Source of the DNA: Roseovarius sp. MMSF_3359
Lineage (GTDB): Bacteria > Pseudomonadota > Alphaproteobacteria > Rhodobacterales > Rhodobacteraceae
DNA length: 64,000 bases
Reading direction: 5' to 3'
Assembly: GCF_030733385.1 (NCBI RefSeq)
Contig: NZ_JASHJC010000012.1
Coordinates: 1 to 64,000 of the forward strand
The notes below the pieces were generated by a model. It was not told the origin of the DNA. It ran no database searches and saw only the letters and a list, made by a program, of their open reading frames with translations. Both the position numbers and the translations under genes were made by a program. Shown piece by piece: positions 9,026 through 17,996 of the stretch (the stretch's first letter is position 1; every line of letters starts with the position of its first letter).

Positions 9026-9428
9026 CCTCCGTTTTGCGTGAACAATCATCAAATAACTCCGCTATAGGTTGCAAAAACGGCATAATCCTGCCCAAGGGTT
9101 GTGCGAATACGCGGAATACAGCCGATGCGGTCGCAGCGCGCGTTATGCGCTTGGAACGGCCAGAATTTGCATGCAGCATCAAAGGCGTAGTGGCGGTCCC
9201 CCCCCAATGGACCGAGACGCATAGTCTAATCCGTTACCCTTCCCCTTACGGGCGGTCTTGTACATTACGGTGCAGGCCGCCCTTTTTTCCGTCCACGGAT
9301 CGGGTTTCGTGCCATCGGCGGGGCCTTGCGCACCGGATCGCCCGTTACGGGATTGGCTTTGACCTTGCCTCGGGAATGGCGTTGAGTCGTGCTATAATCA
9401 AAGAAAAGCAGACACGAGGCTTCAACCG
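9026..9428. other. Intergenic stretch with an orphan terminator; possible sRNA
   Basis: No convincing coding sequence. An open frame crosses the region on the plus strand but its residues look random (many Cys, Pro, Ser, no domain). A short C8 run lies in a GGTCC-GGACC hairpin near 9196-9213, and a strong terminator lies at 9250-9288. The terminator may end the pccB-side operon or an unannotated small RNA. Confidence 0.45.
9250..9288 (+). terminator. Intrinsic terminator between the pccB-side genes and pccA
   Basis: GGGCGG (9250-9255) pairs with CCGCCC (9277-9282) and is followed by a run of six T. The loop is long (21 bases) but may fold further. It lies 225 bases after the preceding gene. 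Confidence 0.65.
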
Positions 9429-9635
9429 ATGCACATCAGATCCAAACTCATTTTATGCTTCACGGCCATGCTGGGACTTGCGTCCTGCGGCGACACTTTC
9501 GGGCAACAGGCCCTTATCGGTGCGGGCGCGGGGGCCGGTACAGCGGCGGTCGTCGGCGGCAATGTCGCCACGGGCGCGCTTGTCGGCGCGGCGGGTAACG
9601 TCGCCTATTGCCAGAGCTTCCCGAACCGCTGCTAA
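9429..9635 (+). CDS. Small Gly/Ala-rich lipoprotein
   Basis: A 68-residue product whose signal peptide ends in the lipobox LASC (Cys at about residue 20). A Gly/Ala-rich stretch follows (IGAGAGAGTAAVVGG) that resembles a glycine-zipper membrane-associating segment. Two further Cys occur near the C-terminus (AYCQSFPNRC). The gene is bracketed by terminators at 9250-9288 and 9678-9713, so it is probably a single-gene unit. Function unknown. Confidence 0.75.
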   Translation: MHIRSKLILCFTAMLGLASCGDTFGQQALIGAGAGAGTAAVVGGNVATGALVGAAGNVAYCQSFPNRC

Positions 9636-9677
9636 CACAGTTTCGCGCACCCTGACGGGTGCCGCCAATCGAAATGA

Positions 9678-9713
9678 AACCACCGGTGCGCTTGCGCGGG
9701 CCGGTGGTTTTTT
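9678..9713 (+). terminator. Intrinsic terminator directly before pccA
   Basis: AACCACCGG (9678-9686) pairs with CCGGTGGTT (9701-9709), with T residues to 9713. An inner GCGC-GCGC pairing extends the hairpin. It ends the small lipoprotein gene and leaves only 57 bases for a pccA promoter. Confidence 0.85.
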
Positions 9714-9770
9714 CGTTGTCACTTCCGCGCGCCCGGCTGCGCGGCCCAGGAATGAGAGAGGGGATGAGAT

Positions 9771-11771
9771 ATGTTCAAGAAAATCCTGATTGCGAACCGC
9801 GGTGAGATTGCCTGCCGTGTGATCAAAACGGCCCGCAAGATGGGGATCAAGACGGTCGCGATCTATTCGGATGCCGACCGTAACGCGTTGCATGTGAAGA
9901 TGGCGGATGAGGCGGTGCATATCGGTCCGCCCCCGGCAAACGAGTCCTATATCGTCATCGAAAAGGTCATGGATGCGATCCGCCAAACCGGTGCCGAAGC
10001 GGTGCACCCCGGTTACGGTTTCCTCAGCGAAAACAGCAAGTTTGCCGAAGCTCTTGAGAAAGAAGGCGTGGCCTTCATCGGGCCGCCTAAAGGGGCGATC
10101 GAGGCGATGGGTGACAAGATCACCTCGAAGAAGATCGCGCAGGAGGCCGAGGTCAGCACCGTGCCGGGCTATATGGGCCTCATCGAAGACGCCGAGGAGG
10201 CGGTGAAGATCTCGAACGAAATCGGCTACCCGGTGATGATCAAAGCCAGTGCCGGGGGGGGCGGCAAGGGGATGCGCATTGCCTGGAACGATGACGAGGC
10301 GCGCGAAGGCTTTCAGAGCTCCAAGAACGAGGCCGCCAGCAGTTTCGGCGATGACCGGATTTTCATCGAGAAATTCGTGACCCAGCCCCGCCATATCGAG
10401 ATCCAGGTGCTATGTGACAGCCACGGCAACGGCATCTACCTCAATGAACGCGAATGCTCGATCCAGCGCCGGAACCAGAAGGTCGTCGAAGAGGCGCCGA
10501 GTCCGTTTCTGGACCCCGAGACCCGAAAGGCGATGGGCGATCAGTCGGTCGCGCTGGCGCAGGCGGTTGGATATACCAGCGCGGGCACGGTGGAATTCAT
10601 CGTCGATGGCGACAAGAACTTCTATTTCCTCGAAATGAACACACGCCTGCAGGTGGAACACCCGGTGACCGAACTCATCACCGGTGTGGACCTCGTGGAG
10701 CAGATGATCCGCGTGGCCAATGGTGAGAAGCTCTCGATCAGCCAATCGGATGTCGGCATCAACGGCTGGGCCATCGAAAACCGGCTCTATGCCGAGGACC
10801 CGTATCGCGGGTTCCTGCCGTCCATCGGGCGTCTCAGCCGCTACAGGCCACCGGCGGAAGTGGCCGAGGATGGCCGTGCCGTGCGCAACGATACCGGCGT
10901 CTTCGAGGGCGGCGAGATCAGCATGTATTACGACCCGATGATCGCCAAGCTCTGCACCTGGGCGCCGACCCGCGAGGCCGCCATTGAAGAGATGCGCGTG
11001 GCGCTCGACAGTTTCGAGATCGAAGGGATCGGGCATAACCTGCCCTTCCTCGCGGCGGTGATGGATCATCCGAAATTCATCTCGGGTGACATGACGACGG
11101 CTTTTATCGAAGAGGAATATCCCGAAGGGTTCCAGGGGGTTACGCTTGAAGGGGGTGTATTGCGCCGGATCGCGGCGAGTGCGGCGGCAATGCACCGCGT
11201 GGCCGAAATCAGGCGCACGCGCGTGTCGGGGCGGATGGACAATCACGAGCGTCACGTGGGCGAGGATTGGGTGGTTTCGCTGCAGGGCGAGAACCATCCG
11301 GTGACCGTCGATGCCGACCGCGACGGTTCTGTCGTGCGCTTCGAGGATGGCACCGCCATGCGCGTCGAGAGCAATTGGACCCCGGGTGACCAACTGGCCG
11401 TGCTGAGTGTCGATGGCACGCCTCTGATCCTCAAGGTTGGTAAGGTCAGCGGCGGTTTCCGCGTCCGAAACCGCGGGGCCGACCTCAAGGTCCACGTCCG
11501 CTCGCCCAGGCAGGCGGAATTGGCGGCGTTAATGCCCGAGAAACTGCCGCCTGATACATCCAAGATGCTGCTCTGCCCGATGCCGGGCCTGATCGTGAAG
11601 GTAAACGTTGCCGAAGGCGATGAAGTTCAGGAGGGGCAGGCGCTTTGCACGGTTGAGGCGATGAAGATGGAAAACATCCTGCGGGCCGAGAAGAAGGCGG
11701 TTGTTTCGGCGATCAAGGCCGGCCCGGGTGACAGTCTGGCCGTCGATGATGTGATTATGGAGTTCGAGTGA
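9771..11771 (+). CDS. pccA: Propionyl-CoA carboxylase, alpha (biotin carboxylase/BCCP) subunit
   Basis: A 666-residue ATP-dependent biotin carboxylase fused to its biotin carrier; partner of PccB. The biotin carboxylase domain spans about residues 1-447 (KILIANRGEIACR start, Gly-rich ATP loop in KASAGGGGKGMR, EMNTRLQVEHPVTE). A linking BT domain follows, then the carrier domain from about 595. The biotinyl Lys is residue 632 in EAMKMEN. Length and domain order are standard for PccA. A GAGAGGGG site precedes the ATG. It is 2.6 kb from pccB with two terminators between, so it may have its own promoter. Confidence 0.96.
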   Translation: MFKKILIANRGEIACRVIKTARKMGIKTVAIYSDADRNALHVKMADEAVHIGPPPANESYIVIEKVMDAIRQTGAEAVHPGYGFLSENSKFAEALEKEGVAFIGPPKGAIEAMGDKITSKKIAQEAEVSTVPGYMGLIEDAEEAVKISNEIGYPVMIKASAGGGGKGMRIAWNDDEAREGFQSSKNEAASSFGDDRIFIEKFVTQPRHIEIQVLCDSHGNGIYLNERECSIQRRNQKVVEEAPSPFLDPETRKAMGDQSVALAQAVGYTSAGTVEFIVDGDKNFYFLEMNTRLQVEHPVTELITGVDLVEQMIRVANGEKLSISQSDVGINGWAIENRLYAEDPYRGFLPSIGRLSRYRPPAEVAEDGRAVRNDTGVFEGGEISMYYDPMIAKLCTWAPTREAAIEEMRVALDSFEIEGIGHNLPFLAAVMDHPKFISGDMTTAFIEEEYPEGFQGVTLEGGVLRRIAASAAAMHRVAEIRRTRVSGRMDNHERHVGEDWVVSLQGENHPVTVDADRDGSVVRFEDGTAMRVESNWTPGDQLAVLSVDGTPLILKVGKVSGGFRVRNRGADLKVHVRSPRQAELAALMPEKLPPDTSKMLLCPMPGLIVKVNVAEGDEVQEGQALCTVEAMKMENILRAEKKAVVSAIKAGPGDSLAVDDVIMEFE

Positions 11772-11799
11772 TCGGATGCACCTTCGGGGCGGACCATAC

Positions 11800-12318
11800 A
11801 TGACGGGGCGGCGGGCACGGATCGTGCTGGCCGGTCTGGTGTTGTCCGCCCTGGCGGGGTGCTGGCGCGAGGATGAAAGCGCGCTGCGGGACCGGCTGGA
11901 TCGGTGGTTCTCGATTGGTGAAACCGTGGCGTTTAATGCGTCGCGTAGTTGCGTCGCGGCCGTGTTCCGACTGGTCCAGATGGAGGTGAAAGCACCGCTG
12001 CCGGTGGTGTCGGCCACGCCGGAAGTGCCGGGTGCACTATCGCGCCGAGGGGTCGTGGCGCTGATGGATCCGACGCTGGCCCCCGATGCCGCGCTGGTCG
12101 AGATTGCCAATACTGACCGCGCCACGGGCATGCGCATGCGTCGCGCCGCGCTTGAGGGGCGGCTGTGCATGAACGAGCATGCCGAAAGCGCCTTTCGCTA
12201 TGCGTTGGACAATCCCCGGACGGTGCTGGTCTATGATGACGATCCGGCGACCATCATGTTGATGGATCCGCATACGGGACTGCTGGTTGTGGCGATGGGG
12301 GCGGCGGAATGGCTATGA
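11800..12318 (+). CDS. Putative lipoprotein downstream of pccA
   Basis: A 172-residue protein with signal peptide and lipobox LAGC (Cys near residue 21), then a charged WREDESALRDRLDRW helix. Not recognised beyond a lipoprotein. I start at ATG 11800, giving a compact signal peptide; ATG 11776 would add eight residues. It begins 28 bases after pccA, so it is probably co-transcribed, and converges on the DUF4174 gene with one base between the stops. Two further Cys (SRSCVAAV, EGRLCMNE) may pair. Confidence 0.72.
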   Translation: MTGRRARIVLAGLVLSALAGCWREDESALRDRLDRWFSIGETVAFNASRSCVAAVFRLVQMEVKAPLPVVSATPEVPGALSRRGVVALMDPTLAPDAALVEIANTDRATGMRMRRAALEGRLCMNEHAESAFRYALDNPRTVLVYDDDPATIMLMDPHTGLLVVAMGAAEWL

Positions 12319-12319
12319 T

Positions 12320-12775
12320 TCAGCTATCGCCGCGACGTTCGCGAATCTCTTGCTGGCGCAGGGGCAGTTTGTCGATGCTGCGGGTAATCTCGCGGACGTC
12401 CCAGGGGAAGGGTTTGCGCAGGTATTTGCGCCCATCCTTGCCGATCAGCACGATCATGAAGCCGCGCGGGCGCAGTTTCTTCCGCAATGTGCCATTGGCT
12501 TTGGGGTTGGTGTCGGTCAGCACGATCACGTCACGCTCGGCCAGCGCCTCAAGCCGCGCGTCGATATATTCCATCTGCTGGATGAAACGCGGGTCTGCCG
12601 GGGCATCGGCAAAGACAATCAGCGGCCGGTTTATCCATAAAAATTCGTTCAAATCCGCTGTTTCCCCGGAAACGATAAGGGGATGGTCGAGCGTGTCGGA
12701 GGCCTCCGTCGCCTCTTGCGCGAAGACGGAACCGGCGAAAAACGTCAGCAAAACAAAGGGTAAGAACTTTTCCAT
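12320..12775 (-). CDS. DUF4174 domain exported protein
   Basis: A 151-residue protein with a signal peptide (FVLLTFFAGSVFAQ). The mature part carries RPLIVFADAPADPRFIQQ, DARLEALAERDVIVLTD and GFMIVLIGKDGRKYLR, the DUF4174 pattern: a thioredoxin-like fold without the CxxC active site. AGGAGAGGTG precedes ATG 12775 on the minus strand. It is the only leftward gene between pccA and the mutase, so it interrupts the pcc/mcm cluster. Confidence 0.83.
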   Translation of the reverse strand: MEKFLPFVLLTFFAGSVFAQEATEASDTLDHPLIVSGETADLNEFLWINRPLIVFADAPADPRFIQQMEYIDARLEALAERDVIVLTDTNPKANGTLRKKLRPRGFMIVLIGKDGRKYLRKPFPWDVREITRSIDKLPLRQQEIRERRGDS

Positions 12776-12951
12776 CACCTCTCCTGTCAGCCAAGATATA
12801 GGGATGCCAGACACGATTGCGAACAAGAATCGTGTATGCGTGGGTGAAATTTCGAACATTAATCTCGTTGATAGCTTTGGAGTGTCAAAATGCAGGGCAT
12901 GACACTCACACCGCCACATCTGTTGGCGGTTCGGCGAAAGGCATCGAACCG

Positions 12952-13875
12952 ATGGACGTAATCCTGCATTTGGGGGCCCACAGGACGGCCTCGACCAGCT
13001 TTCAGCATTACATGCGCGCAAGCCTCGGGCGGCTTGAACCACTGGGTGTGGGGTTCTGGACGCCGTCGGGCGACATGGCCGATACGGGGCCGGTGACGTC
13101 GGGTGAGACACCGGATGAACAACTTCTGCAAGCGCGCGATCACATTGTTGCAAACCTCGACCGGGCGCAGGCGCGCGGGATCCACACGCTCGTCATCAGC
13201 GATGAGAATGTGATCGGCACACCGCAGCAACTGCTTCGCGAAGCGCGCCTTTACAATGGTATTGGCGAACGCATGGCGCGATATTCGGAAGTCTTTGGCG
13301 GACGGTTGACCCGTATCGTCCTGACGATCCGCTCGCAGGACAACTTCTGGAGCTCGATTGCCGCGCAGGCCGTGGCGCAGGGGCAGCCCGTACCAAGTGC
13401 CGAAGAGCTGGGGCGTCTCGCCGCGCAGAAACGGGGATGGCGCGATGTCATTACCGACCTGGCCTGCGCCGTGTCGGGGACCGATATACAGATACATCCT
13501 TTCGAGGTTTTCGGCAGCCTGCCCGAACACGGGCTGACCGCGATGACGGGGCTGGAGACCACGCCGACAAAATATGCGCGTGAATGGCTGAACCGGTCGC
13601 CCGGTCGGTCTGAATTGCGCGCGATCCTGACCAAAAGGAGCGAAGACCCCGAGCAGGTACCCACCGGCGATGGCCGCTGGCTGCCGTTTGACAGGGATCA
13701 GTCTAGAATGCTCCGCGAAGCCTATGCAGATGACCTGTTCTGGCTGCGCGCGGGGGCATCGGGCCTGGCCAAACTGATAGAAGTAACCGGACCGGCAAAA
13801 ACGGGGAAACAACCGTCTGCCGGTGACACGATAAGAGGACAAGATGATGGGAAAGACGACCGACGATTGGCGTGA
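12952..13875 (+). CDS. Sulfotransferase-like P-loop protein overlapping the mutase gene
   Basis: A 307-residue protein beginning [18 protein letters not shown], which fits the 5'-phosphosulfate-binding loop of PAPS-dependent sulfotransferases (hxxGxxRTASTS). [10 protein letters not shown] and [17 protein letters not shown] fit the second, 3'-phosphate-binding part (R..S). The acceptor is unknown. I start at ATG 12952 because the fold begins there. Its 3' end overlaps the first 32 bases of the mutase gene in another frame, which implies co-transcription and perhaps coupling. Its presence in a propionyl-CoA locus is unexplained. Confidence 0.72.
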   Translation: MDVILHLGAHRTASTSFQHYMRASLGRLEPLGVGFWTPSGDMADTGPVTSGETPDEQLLQARDHIVANLDRAQARGIHTLVISDENVIGTPQQLLREARLYNGIGERMARYSEVFGGRLTRIVLTIRSQDNFWSSIAAQAVAQGQPVPSAEELGRLAAQKRGWRDVITDLACAVSGTDIQIHPFEVFGSLPEHGLTAMTGLETTPTKYAREWLNRSPGRSELRAILTKRSEDPEQVPTGDGRWLPFDRDQSRMLREAYADDLFWLRAGASGLAKLIEVTGPAKTGKQPSAGDTIRGQDDGKDDRRLA

Positions 13876-15976
13876 TCTGGCCGAAAAAGAACTTCGGGGA
13901 CGCCCGCTTGACGATCTGACATGGCAGACGCTCGAAGGGATTGACGTCAAGCCGCTCTATACGCAGGCGGACACCGAGGATCTGGATCACCTTGGATCGC
14001 TGCCCGGGTTTGCGCCGTTCACCCGGGGGGTGAAGGCCACGATGTATGCGGGCCGTCCCTGGACCATCCGGCAATATGCAGGGTTTTCGACCGCCGAGGA
14101 ATCGAATGCTTTCTATCGCCGCAACCTGGCTGCCGGGCAGCAGGGCGTGTCAGTGGCATTCGATCTAGCAACTCACCGGGGGTATGACAGTGACCATGCG
14201 CGCGTCGTCGGTGACGTAGGCAAGGCGGGCGTGGCGATCGACTCGGTCGAGGATATGAAAATCCTCTTCGATGGCATCCCGCTGGATCAGGTGAGCGTCA
14301 GCATGACGATGAACGGCGCGGTAATCCCGGTTCTGGCCAGTTTCATCGTCGCCGGTGAAGAGCAGGGGCATGACAAATCCGTCCTCTCCGGCACCATCCA
14401 GAATGACATTCTGAAAGAATTCATGGTGCGCAACACCTACATTTATCCGCCTGAACCAAGCATGCGGATTGTTAGCGATATCATCGAATTCACCTCCAAC
14501 GAGATGCCCAAGTTCAACTCGATCTCGATCTCCGGCTACCACATGCAGGAGGCCGGAGCGAACCTGGTGCAGGAGCTGGCGTACACGCTGGCAGATGGAC
14601 GCGAATACGTGCGTGCGGCGATTGATGCGGGCATGGATGTGGACAAGTTCGCCGGGCGGCTGAGCTTCTTCTTCGCCATCGGCATGAATTTCTTCATGGA
14701 GGCCGCGAAACTGCGCGCAGCGCGGACGCTCTGGCACCGGATCATGACCGAATTCGGGGCCAAGAACGAACGCTCCAAGATGCTGCGCACGCATTGCCAG
14801 ACGTCGGGCGTGAGCCTGCAGGAACAGGACCCCTATAACAACGTGATCCGCACCGCCTATGAGGCGATGAGCGCGGTTCTGGGCGGCACGCAATCGCTGC
14901 ACACCAACGCGCTTGATGAGGCGATTGCGCTGCCGACGGATTTCTCCGCCCGGATCGCGCGGAATACGCAGTTGATTTTGCAGGAAGAAACCGGCGTGAC
15001 CAATGTGATCGACCCGTTGGCGGGCAGCTATTACGTCGAGAAACTCACCGCCGATCTGGCCGATGAGGCGTGGAAGCTGATCGAAGAGGTCGAAGAGATG
15101 GGCGGCATGACCAAGGCCGTGGCGAGCGGCATGCCCAAGCTCAGGATCGAAGAGAGCGCCGCGACACGGCAGGCGATGATCGACAAGGGAGACGAGGTTG
15201 TCGTGGGCGTCAACAAGTACCGGAAGGACAATGAAGATCCGATCGACATTCTCGACATTGATAATGCCAAGGTGCGCGAGGCGCAGATCGCGCGGTTAGA
15301 AAAGATCCGCGCGAGCCGTGATGAGGCGGCTTGTCAGGCGGCGTTGGACGACCTGACGCGGAAAGCGAAGGAAGGTGGCAACCTGTTGGCGGCAGCGGTC
15401 GAAGCCGCGCGCGCACGGGCTTCGGTAGGAGAGATCAGCATGGCGATGGAGAAGGAATTTGGGCGTCACAGGGCCGAGGTCAAGACATTGGCCGGGGTCT
15501 ATGGCGCGGCCTATGAGGGGGATGAAGGCTTTGCCGCGATCCAGAAATCGGTCGAGGATTTTGCCGAAGCCGAAGGCCGCCGCCCGCGCATGTTGGTGGT
15601 CAAGATGGGCCAGGACGGCCATGATCGCGGTGCCAAGGTCATCGCGACCGCATTTGCCGATATCGGGTTTGACGTTGATGTGGGGCCGCTGTTCCAGACC
15701 CCGGATGAGGCTGCGCAGGATGCCATCGACAATGATGTGCATGTCATCGGCATTTCCAGTCAGGCCGCGGGCCACAAGACCCTCGCGCCGCAGCTTATCA
15801 AGGCACTGGAGGCCAAGGACGCGGGCGATATCATCGTGATCTGCGGTGGTGTCATTCCGCAGCAGGATTACGAATTCCTCAAGAAGGCCGGGGTCAAGGC
15901 GATCTTTGGTCCGGGGACGAACATTCCCGACGCGGCGCAGAATATCCTGCAACTGATCGGGGAGGCGCGGGCCTGA
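13844..15976 (+). CDS. scpA: Methylmalonyl-CoA mutase (B12-dependent)
   Basis: A 710-residue adenosylcobalamin enzyme converting methylmalonyl-CoA to succinyl-CoA, completing propionyl-CoA assimilation. The N-terminal substrate barrel shows [17 protein letters not shown] and the [15 protein letters not shown] stretch. The C-terminal B12 domain carries [11 protein letters not shown], with the cobalt-ligating His at residue 593. Length matches single-polypeptide mutases. The start is ATGATG, so residue 1 or 2 could initiate. It overlaps the sulfotransferase-like gene and is followed after one base by a VOC protein. Confidence 0.96.
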   Translation: MMGKTTDDWRDLAEKELRGRPLDDLTWQTLEGIDVKPLYTQADTEDLDHLGSLPGFAPFTRGVKATMYAGRPWTIRQYAGFSTAEESNAFYRRNLAAGQQGVSVAFDLATHRGYDSDHARVVGDVGKAGVAIDSVEDMKILFDGIPLDQVSVSMTMNGAVIPVLASFIVAGEEQGHDKSVLSGTIQNDILKEFMVRNTYIYPPEPSMRIVSDIIEFTSNEMPKFNSISISGYHMQEAGANLVQELAYTLADGREYVRAAIDAGMDVDKFAGRLSFFFAIGMNFFMEAAKLRAARTLWHRIMTEFGAKNERSKMLRTHCQTSGVSLQEQDPYNNVIRTAYEAMSAVLGGTQSLHTNALDEAIALPTDFSARIARNTQLILQEETGVTNVIDPLAGSYYVEKLTADLADEAWKLIEEVEEMGGMTKAVASGMPKLRIEESAATRQAMIDKGDEVVVGVNKYRKDNEDPIDILDIDNAKVREAQIARLEKIRASRDEAACQAALDDLTRKAKEGGNLLAAAVEAARARASVGEISMAMEKEFGRHRAEVKTLAGVYGAAYEGDEGFAAIQKSVEDFAEAEGRRPRMLVVKMGQDGHDRGAKVIATAFADIGFDVDVGPLFQTPDEAAQDAIDNDVHVIGISSQAAGHKTLAPQLIKALEAKDAGDIIVICGGVIPQQDYEFLKKAGVKAIFGPGTNIPDAAQNILQLIGEARA

Positions 15977-15977
15977 T

Positions 15978-16337
15978 ATGCCGGGTCGGGTCACGGGCAT
16001 CGGCGGTGTTTTCTTCCGGTCCCGCGACCCGGCGGCCCTGGCCGAATGGTACGCCACACATCTAGGCGTGACGAGCTTTGGCCCGTGGCCGCAGGAGGTG
16101 GGGGTGGCTGTCTTTGCACCTTTCGAGGCCAGGACCGATTACTGGCCGGAAGACAGGCAATGGATGCTGAACCTGCGGGTCGAGGGATTGGACGATCTGA
16201 TCTCCCGGCTGTCGCAGGCGGGCATCGCGGTCGAAACCCGGCCGGAGGAGTGGGACACGCCGGAAACCGGGCGATTTGCCCGCATCACCGACCCCGAAGG
16301 CAATCCGATTGAGCTTTGGGAGCCACCGGCGCCATGA
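15978..16337 (+). CDS. VOC family protein (glyoxalase fold)
   Basis: A 119-residue protein with a single vicinal-oxygen-chelate module: GGVFFRSRDPAALAEWY at the start and ITDPEGNPIELWEP at the end, with the C-terminal Glu metal ligand present. The usual first metal ligand (His near the first strand) is replaced, so it is probably not methylmalonyl-CoA epimerase despite lying one base after the mutase stop. Specific substrate unknown. Translational coupling to both neighbours is likely (ATGA overlap downstream). Confidence 0.82.
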   Translation: MPGRVTGIGGVFFRSRDPAALAEWYATHLGVTSFGPWPQEVGVAVFAPFEARTDYWPEDRQWMLNLRVEGLDDLISRLSQAGIAVETRPEEWDTPETGRFARITDPEGNPIELWEPPAP

Positions 16338-16840
16338 CCAGACGGCCATTGATACTTGCAGGCATGATCGGGGGGCTGGTGTGGTCGGTCGCGGTGCTTT
16401 GGATCGCCGGGACATATGTCACGCTGCCGATCTTCACGCTCATCCCGACCATCATGACCGCTTTCCTGGCGCCGGGGATCGTCACGTTGCTGATGGTCGC
16501 GCGGCTGGCGCAACGGCGGTTCTTCGACAACGATCTGATTGATGGGCAACCCTTCATCCCGGGCAGTGGGGCCGATATCGACCAGCGGGTTCTGAAGAAC
16601 ACGGTGGAACAACTTGTCCTGGGCCTCTGTATCTGGCCCGCCGCGGCGGTGATCCTGGCCGACAAGGGGCCTGGGGTGATCGTGGCGCTCGGCGTCAATT
16701 TCGCCCTGGCCCGAATTTTCTTCTGGATTGGCTATCATGTTGCGCCGCCGCTCCGGGCGTTCGGTTTCGCGGCAAGTTTCTATCCGACGATATTGGTGAG
16801 CCTCTGGACAGTCTGGAGCCTTGTTGAATACGGTCAATGA
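16334..16840 (+). CDS. MAPEG family membrane protein
   Basis: A 168-residue, four-helix membrane protein. Between helices 2 and 3 it has the MAPEG hallmark of a polar loop followed by R-V-L-K-N-T-V-E-Q (eicosanoid/glutathione-metabolism superfamily). A bacterial MAPEG may bind glutathione or be catalytically idle; nothing in the sequence decides. The ATG at 16334 overlaps the VOC stop as ATGA, so it belongs to the same transcription unit. Confidence 0.85.
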   Translation: MTRRPLILAGMIGGLVWSVAVLWIAGTYVTLPIFTLIPTIMTAFLAPGIVTLLMVARLAQRRFFDNDLIDGQPFIPGSGADIDQRVLKNTVEQLVLGLCIWPAAAVILADKGPGVIVALGVNFALARIFFWIGYHVAPPLRAFGFAASFYPTILVSLWTVWSLVEYGQ

Positions 16841-16857
16841 CCGAAGGAGGGGGCGAT

Positions 16858-17469
16858 ATGCTGGAGCTGGATCACCTGGCCATTTCTGCCGAAACGCTGG
16901 AGGAGGGTCGCGCCTATGCGGAAGCGGCATTGGGCGTGCGGCTGCAACCAGGTGGGCAGCATCCGCATTTCGGCACGCATAATGTTCTTCTGGGGTTGGA
17001 GGACGGGCTCTACCTCGAGGTCATCGCGATCGACCCGACAGCGCCCAAACCCCCATATCCGCGTTGGTTCGACCTTGATCGGTTTGCGGGGACACCACGG
17101 ATAACGAACTGGATTTGCAGGGCAAATAACCTGACTGCGGCGGTGGCAAGTTATCCCGGCGCGGGCCGTCCTGTTGCGCTGGAACGGGGCGATCTGCGGT
17201 GGCAGATGGCTGTGCCCGATACCGGTATCCTGCCCTATGACGGCATGTTCCCGCCGCTCATCGAGTGGTCCGGGACGGCGCATCCGGCGCAGCGACTGAC
17301 CGCATCGGGATGCCGGCTGACGCGGTTGATGATCCGCCACCCTCGCGCCGCGGATCTGCAATCCGAAATCTCGGCAGAGCTTGCCGATGACCGGATCGCA
17401 TTCGAACAAGGCCCATGCGGTTTTAACGCGGAATTTGCCACGCCCGCTGGTCCGCGGGTGCTGGAATGA
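16858..17469 (+). CDS. Glyoxalase-like VOC protein
   Basis: A 203-residue protein beginning LELDHLAISAETLEEG, with GTHNVLLGLEDGLYLEVIAID next. This is the pattern of the Glyoxalase_3-type VOC family (PF13468): His at the first metal position and a Glu in the LEVI strand. Catalytic activity is not established for most members. AAGGAGGGGG (16841-16850) at ideal distance fixes the start at 16858 rather than the ATG at 16837. It overlaps the GNAT gene by 4 bases. Confidence 0.82.
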   Translation: MLELDHLAISAETLEEGRAYAEAALGVRLQPGGQHPHFGTHNVLLGLEDGLYLEVIAIDPTAPKPPYPRWFDLDRFAGTPRITNWICRANNLTAAVASYPGAGRPVALERGDLRWQMAVPDTGILPYDGMFPPLIEWSGTAHPAQRLTASGCRLTRLMIRHPRAADLQSEISAELADDRIAFEQGPCGFNAEFATPAGPRVLE

Positions 17470-17954
17470 TCGTCCGCGACGCCGTGGCCGCCGATGCCGC
17501 GGCGATTGCCGCCTATTGGAACCCGCAGATTCGCGACACCGCCATCACCTTCACAACGGTCGAAAAGGACGCGCCGGGTCTTGTTGCCGAGATCGCAGGG
17601 GCGCGCGACGCGGGGTATCCCTTTCTGGTGGCTTGCGAGGGTGATGCGGTGCTGGGTCATGCGTCCTATCGTCCGTTCCGGGCGGGTCCGGGATATGCGT
17701 TCACGGTGGAACATACGGTCATCGTGGCGCCGGATGTGTGGGGCAAAGGAGCGGCGCAGGCCTTGATGACGTTGCTGGAAGAACGGGCGCGAAGTGGCGG
17801 AATTCATTCGATGATTGCGGGTATCAGCCATGAAAACCCCCGGGCGGTCACCTTCCATCAAAAACTGGGATATGACATTGTTGGGACGGTGCCCGAGGCA
17901 GGGTACAAGTTTGACCGCTGGATGGACCTGGTGCTGATGCAGAAACTTCTCTAA
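17466..17954 (+). CDS. GNAT N-acetyltransferase, phosphinothricin-acetyltransferase-like
   Basis: A 162-residue acetyl-CoA-dependent transferase. IVRDAVAADAAAIAAYWNPQI, VEHTVIVAPDVWGKGAAQAL (the acetyl-CoA pyrophosphate loop, in reduced form) and AGISHENPRAVTFHQKLGY match the Pat/YncA branch, which acetylates amino acids or their analogues. The native substrate cannot be told from sequence. The start overlaps the previous stop, so it is the last gene of the mcm-linked operon. Confidence 0.88.
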   Translation: MIVRDAVAADAAAIAAYWNPQIRDTAITFTTVEKDAPGLVAEIAGARDAGYPFLVACEGDAVLGHASYRPFRAGPGYAFTVEHTVIVAPDVWGKGAAQALMTLLEERARSGGIHSMIAGISHENPRAVTFHQKLGYDIVGTVPEAGYKFDRWMDLVLMQKLL

Positions 17955-17996
17955 CCCTGCCTGACATCCCGCGCGGATGCCTATAGGGTGCGACCC

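Noticed and set aside
9022..9789. 255-codon plus-strand frame overlapping the end of the 8663 gene
   Set aside because: It spans two terminators and the real lipoprotein gene in another frame, and its residues look random.
15978..16337. Methylmalonyl-CoA epimerase
   Set aside because: The first metal-binding His of VOC epimerases is absent and the N-terminal sequence differs.
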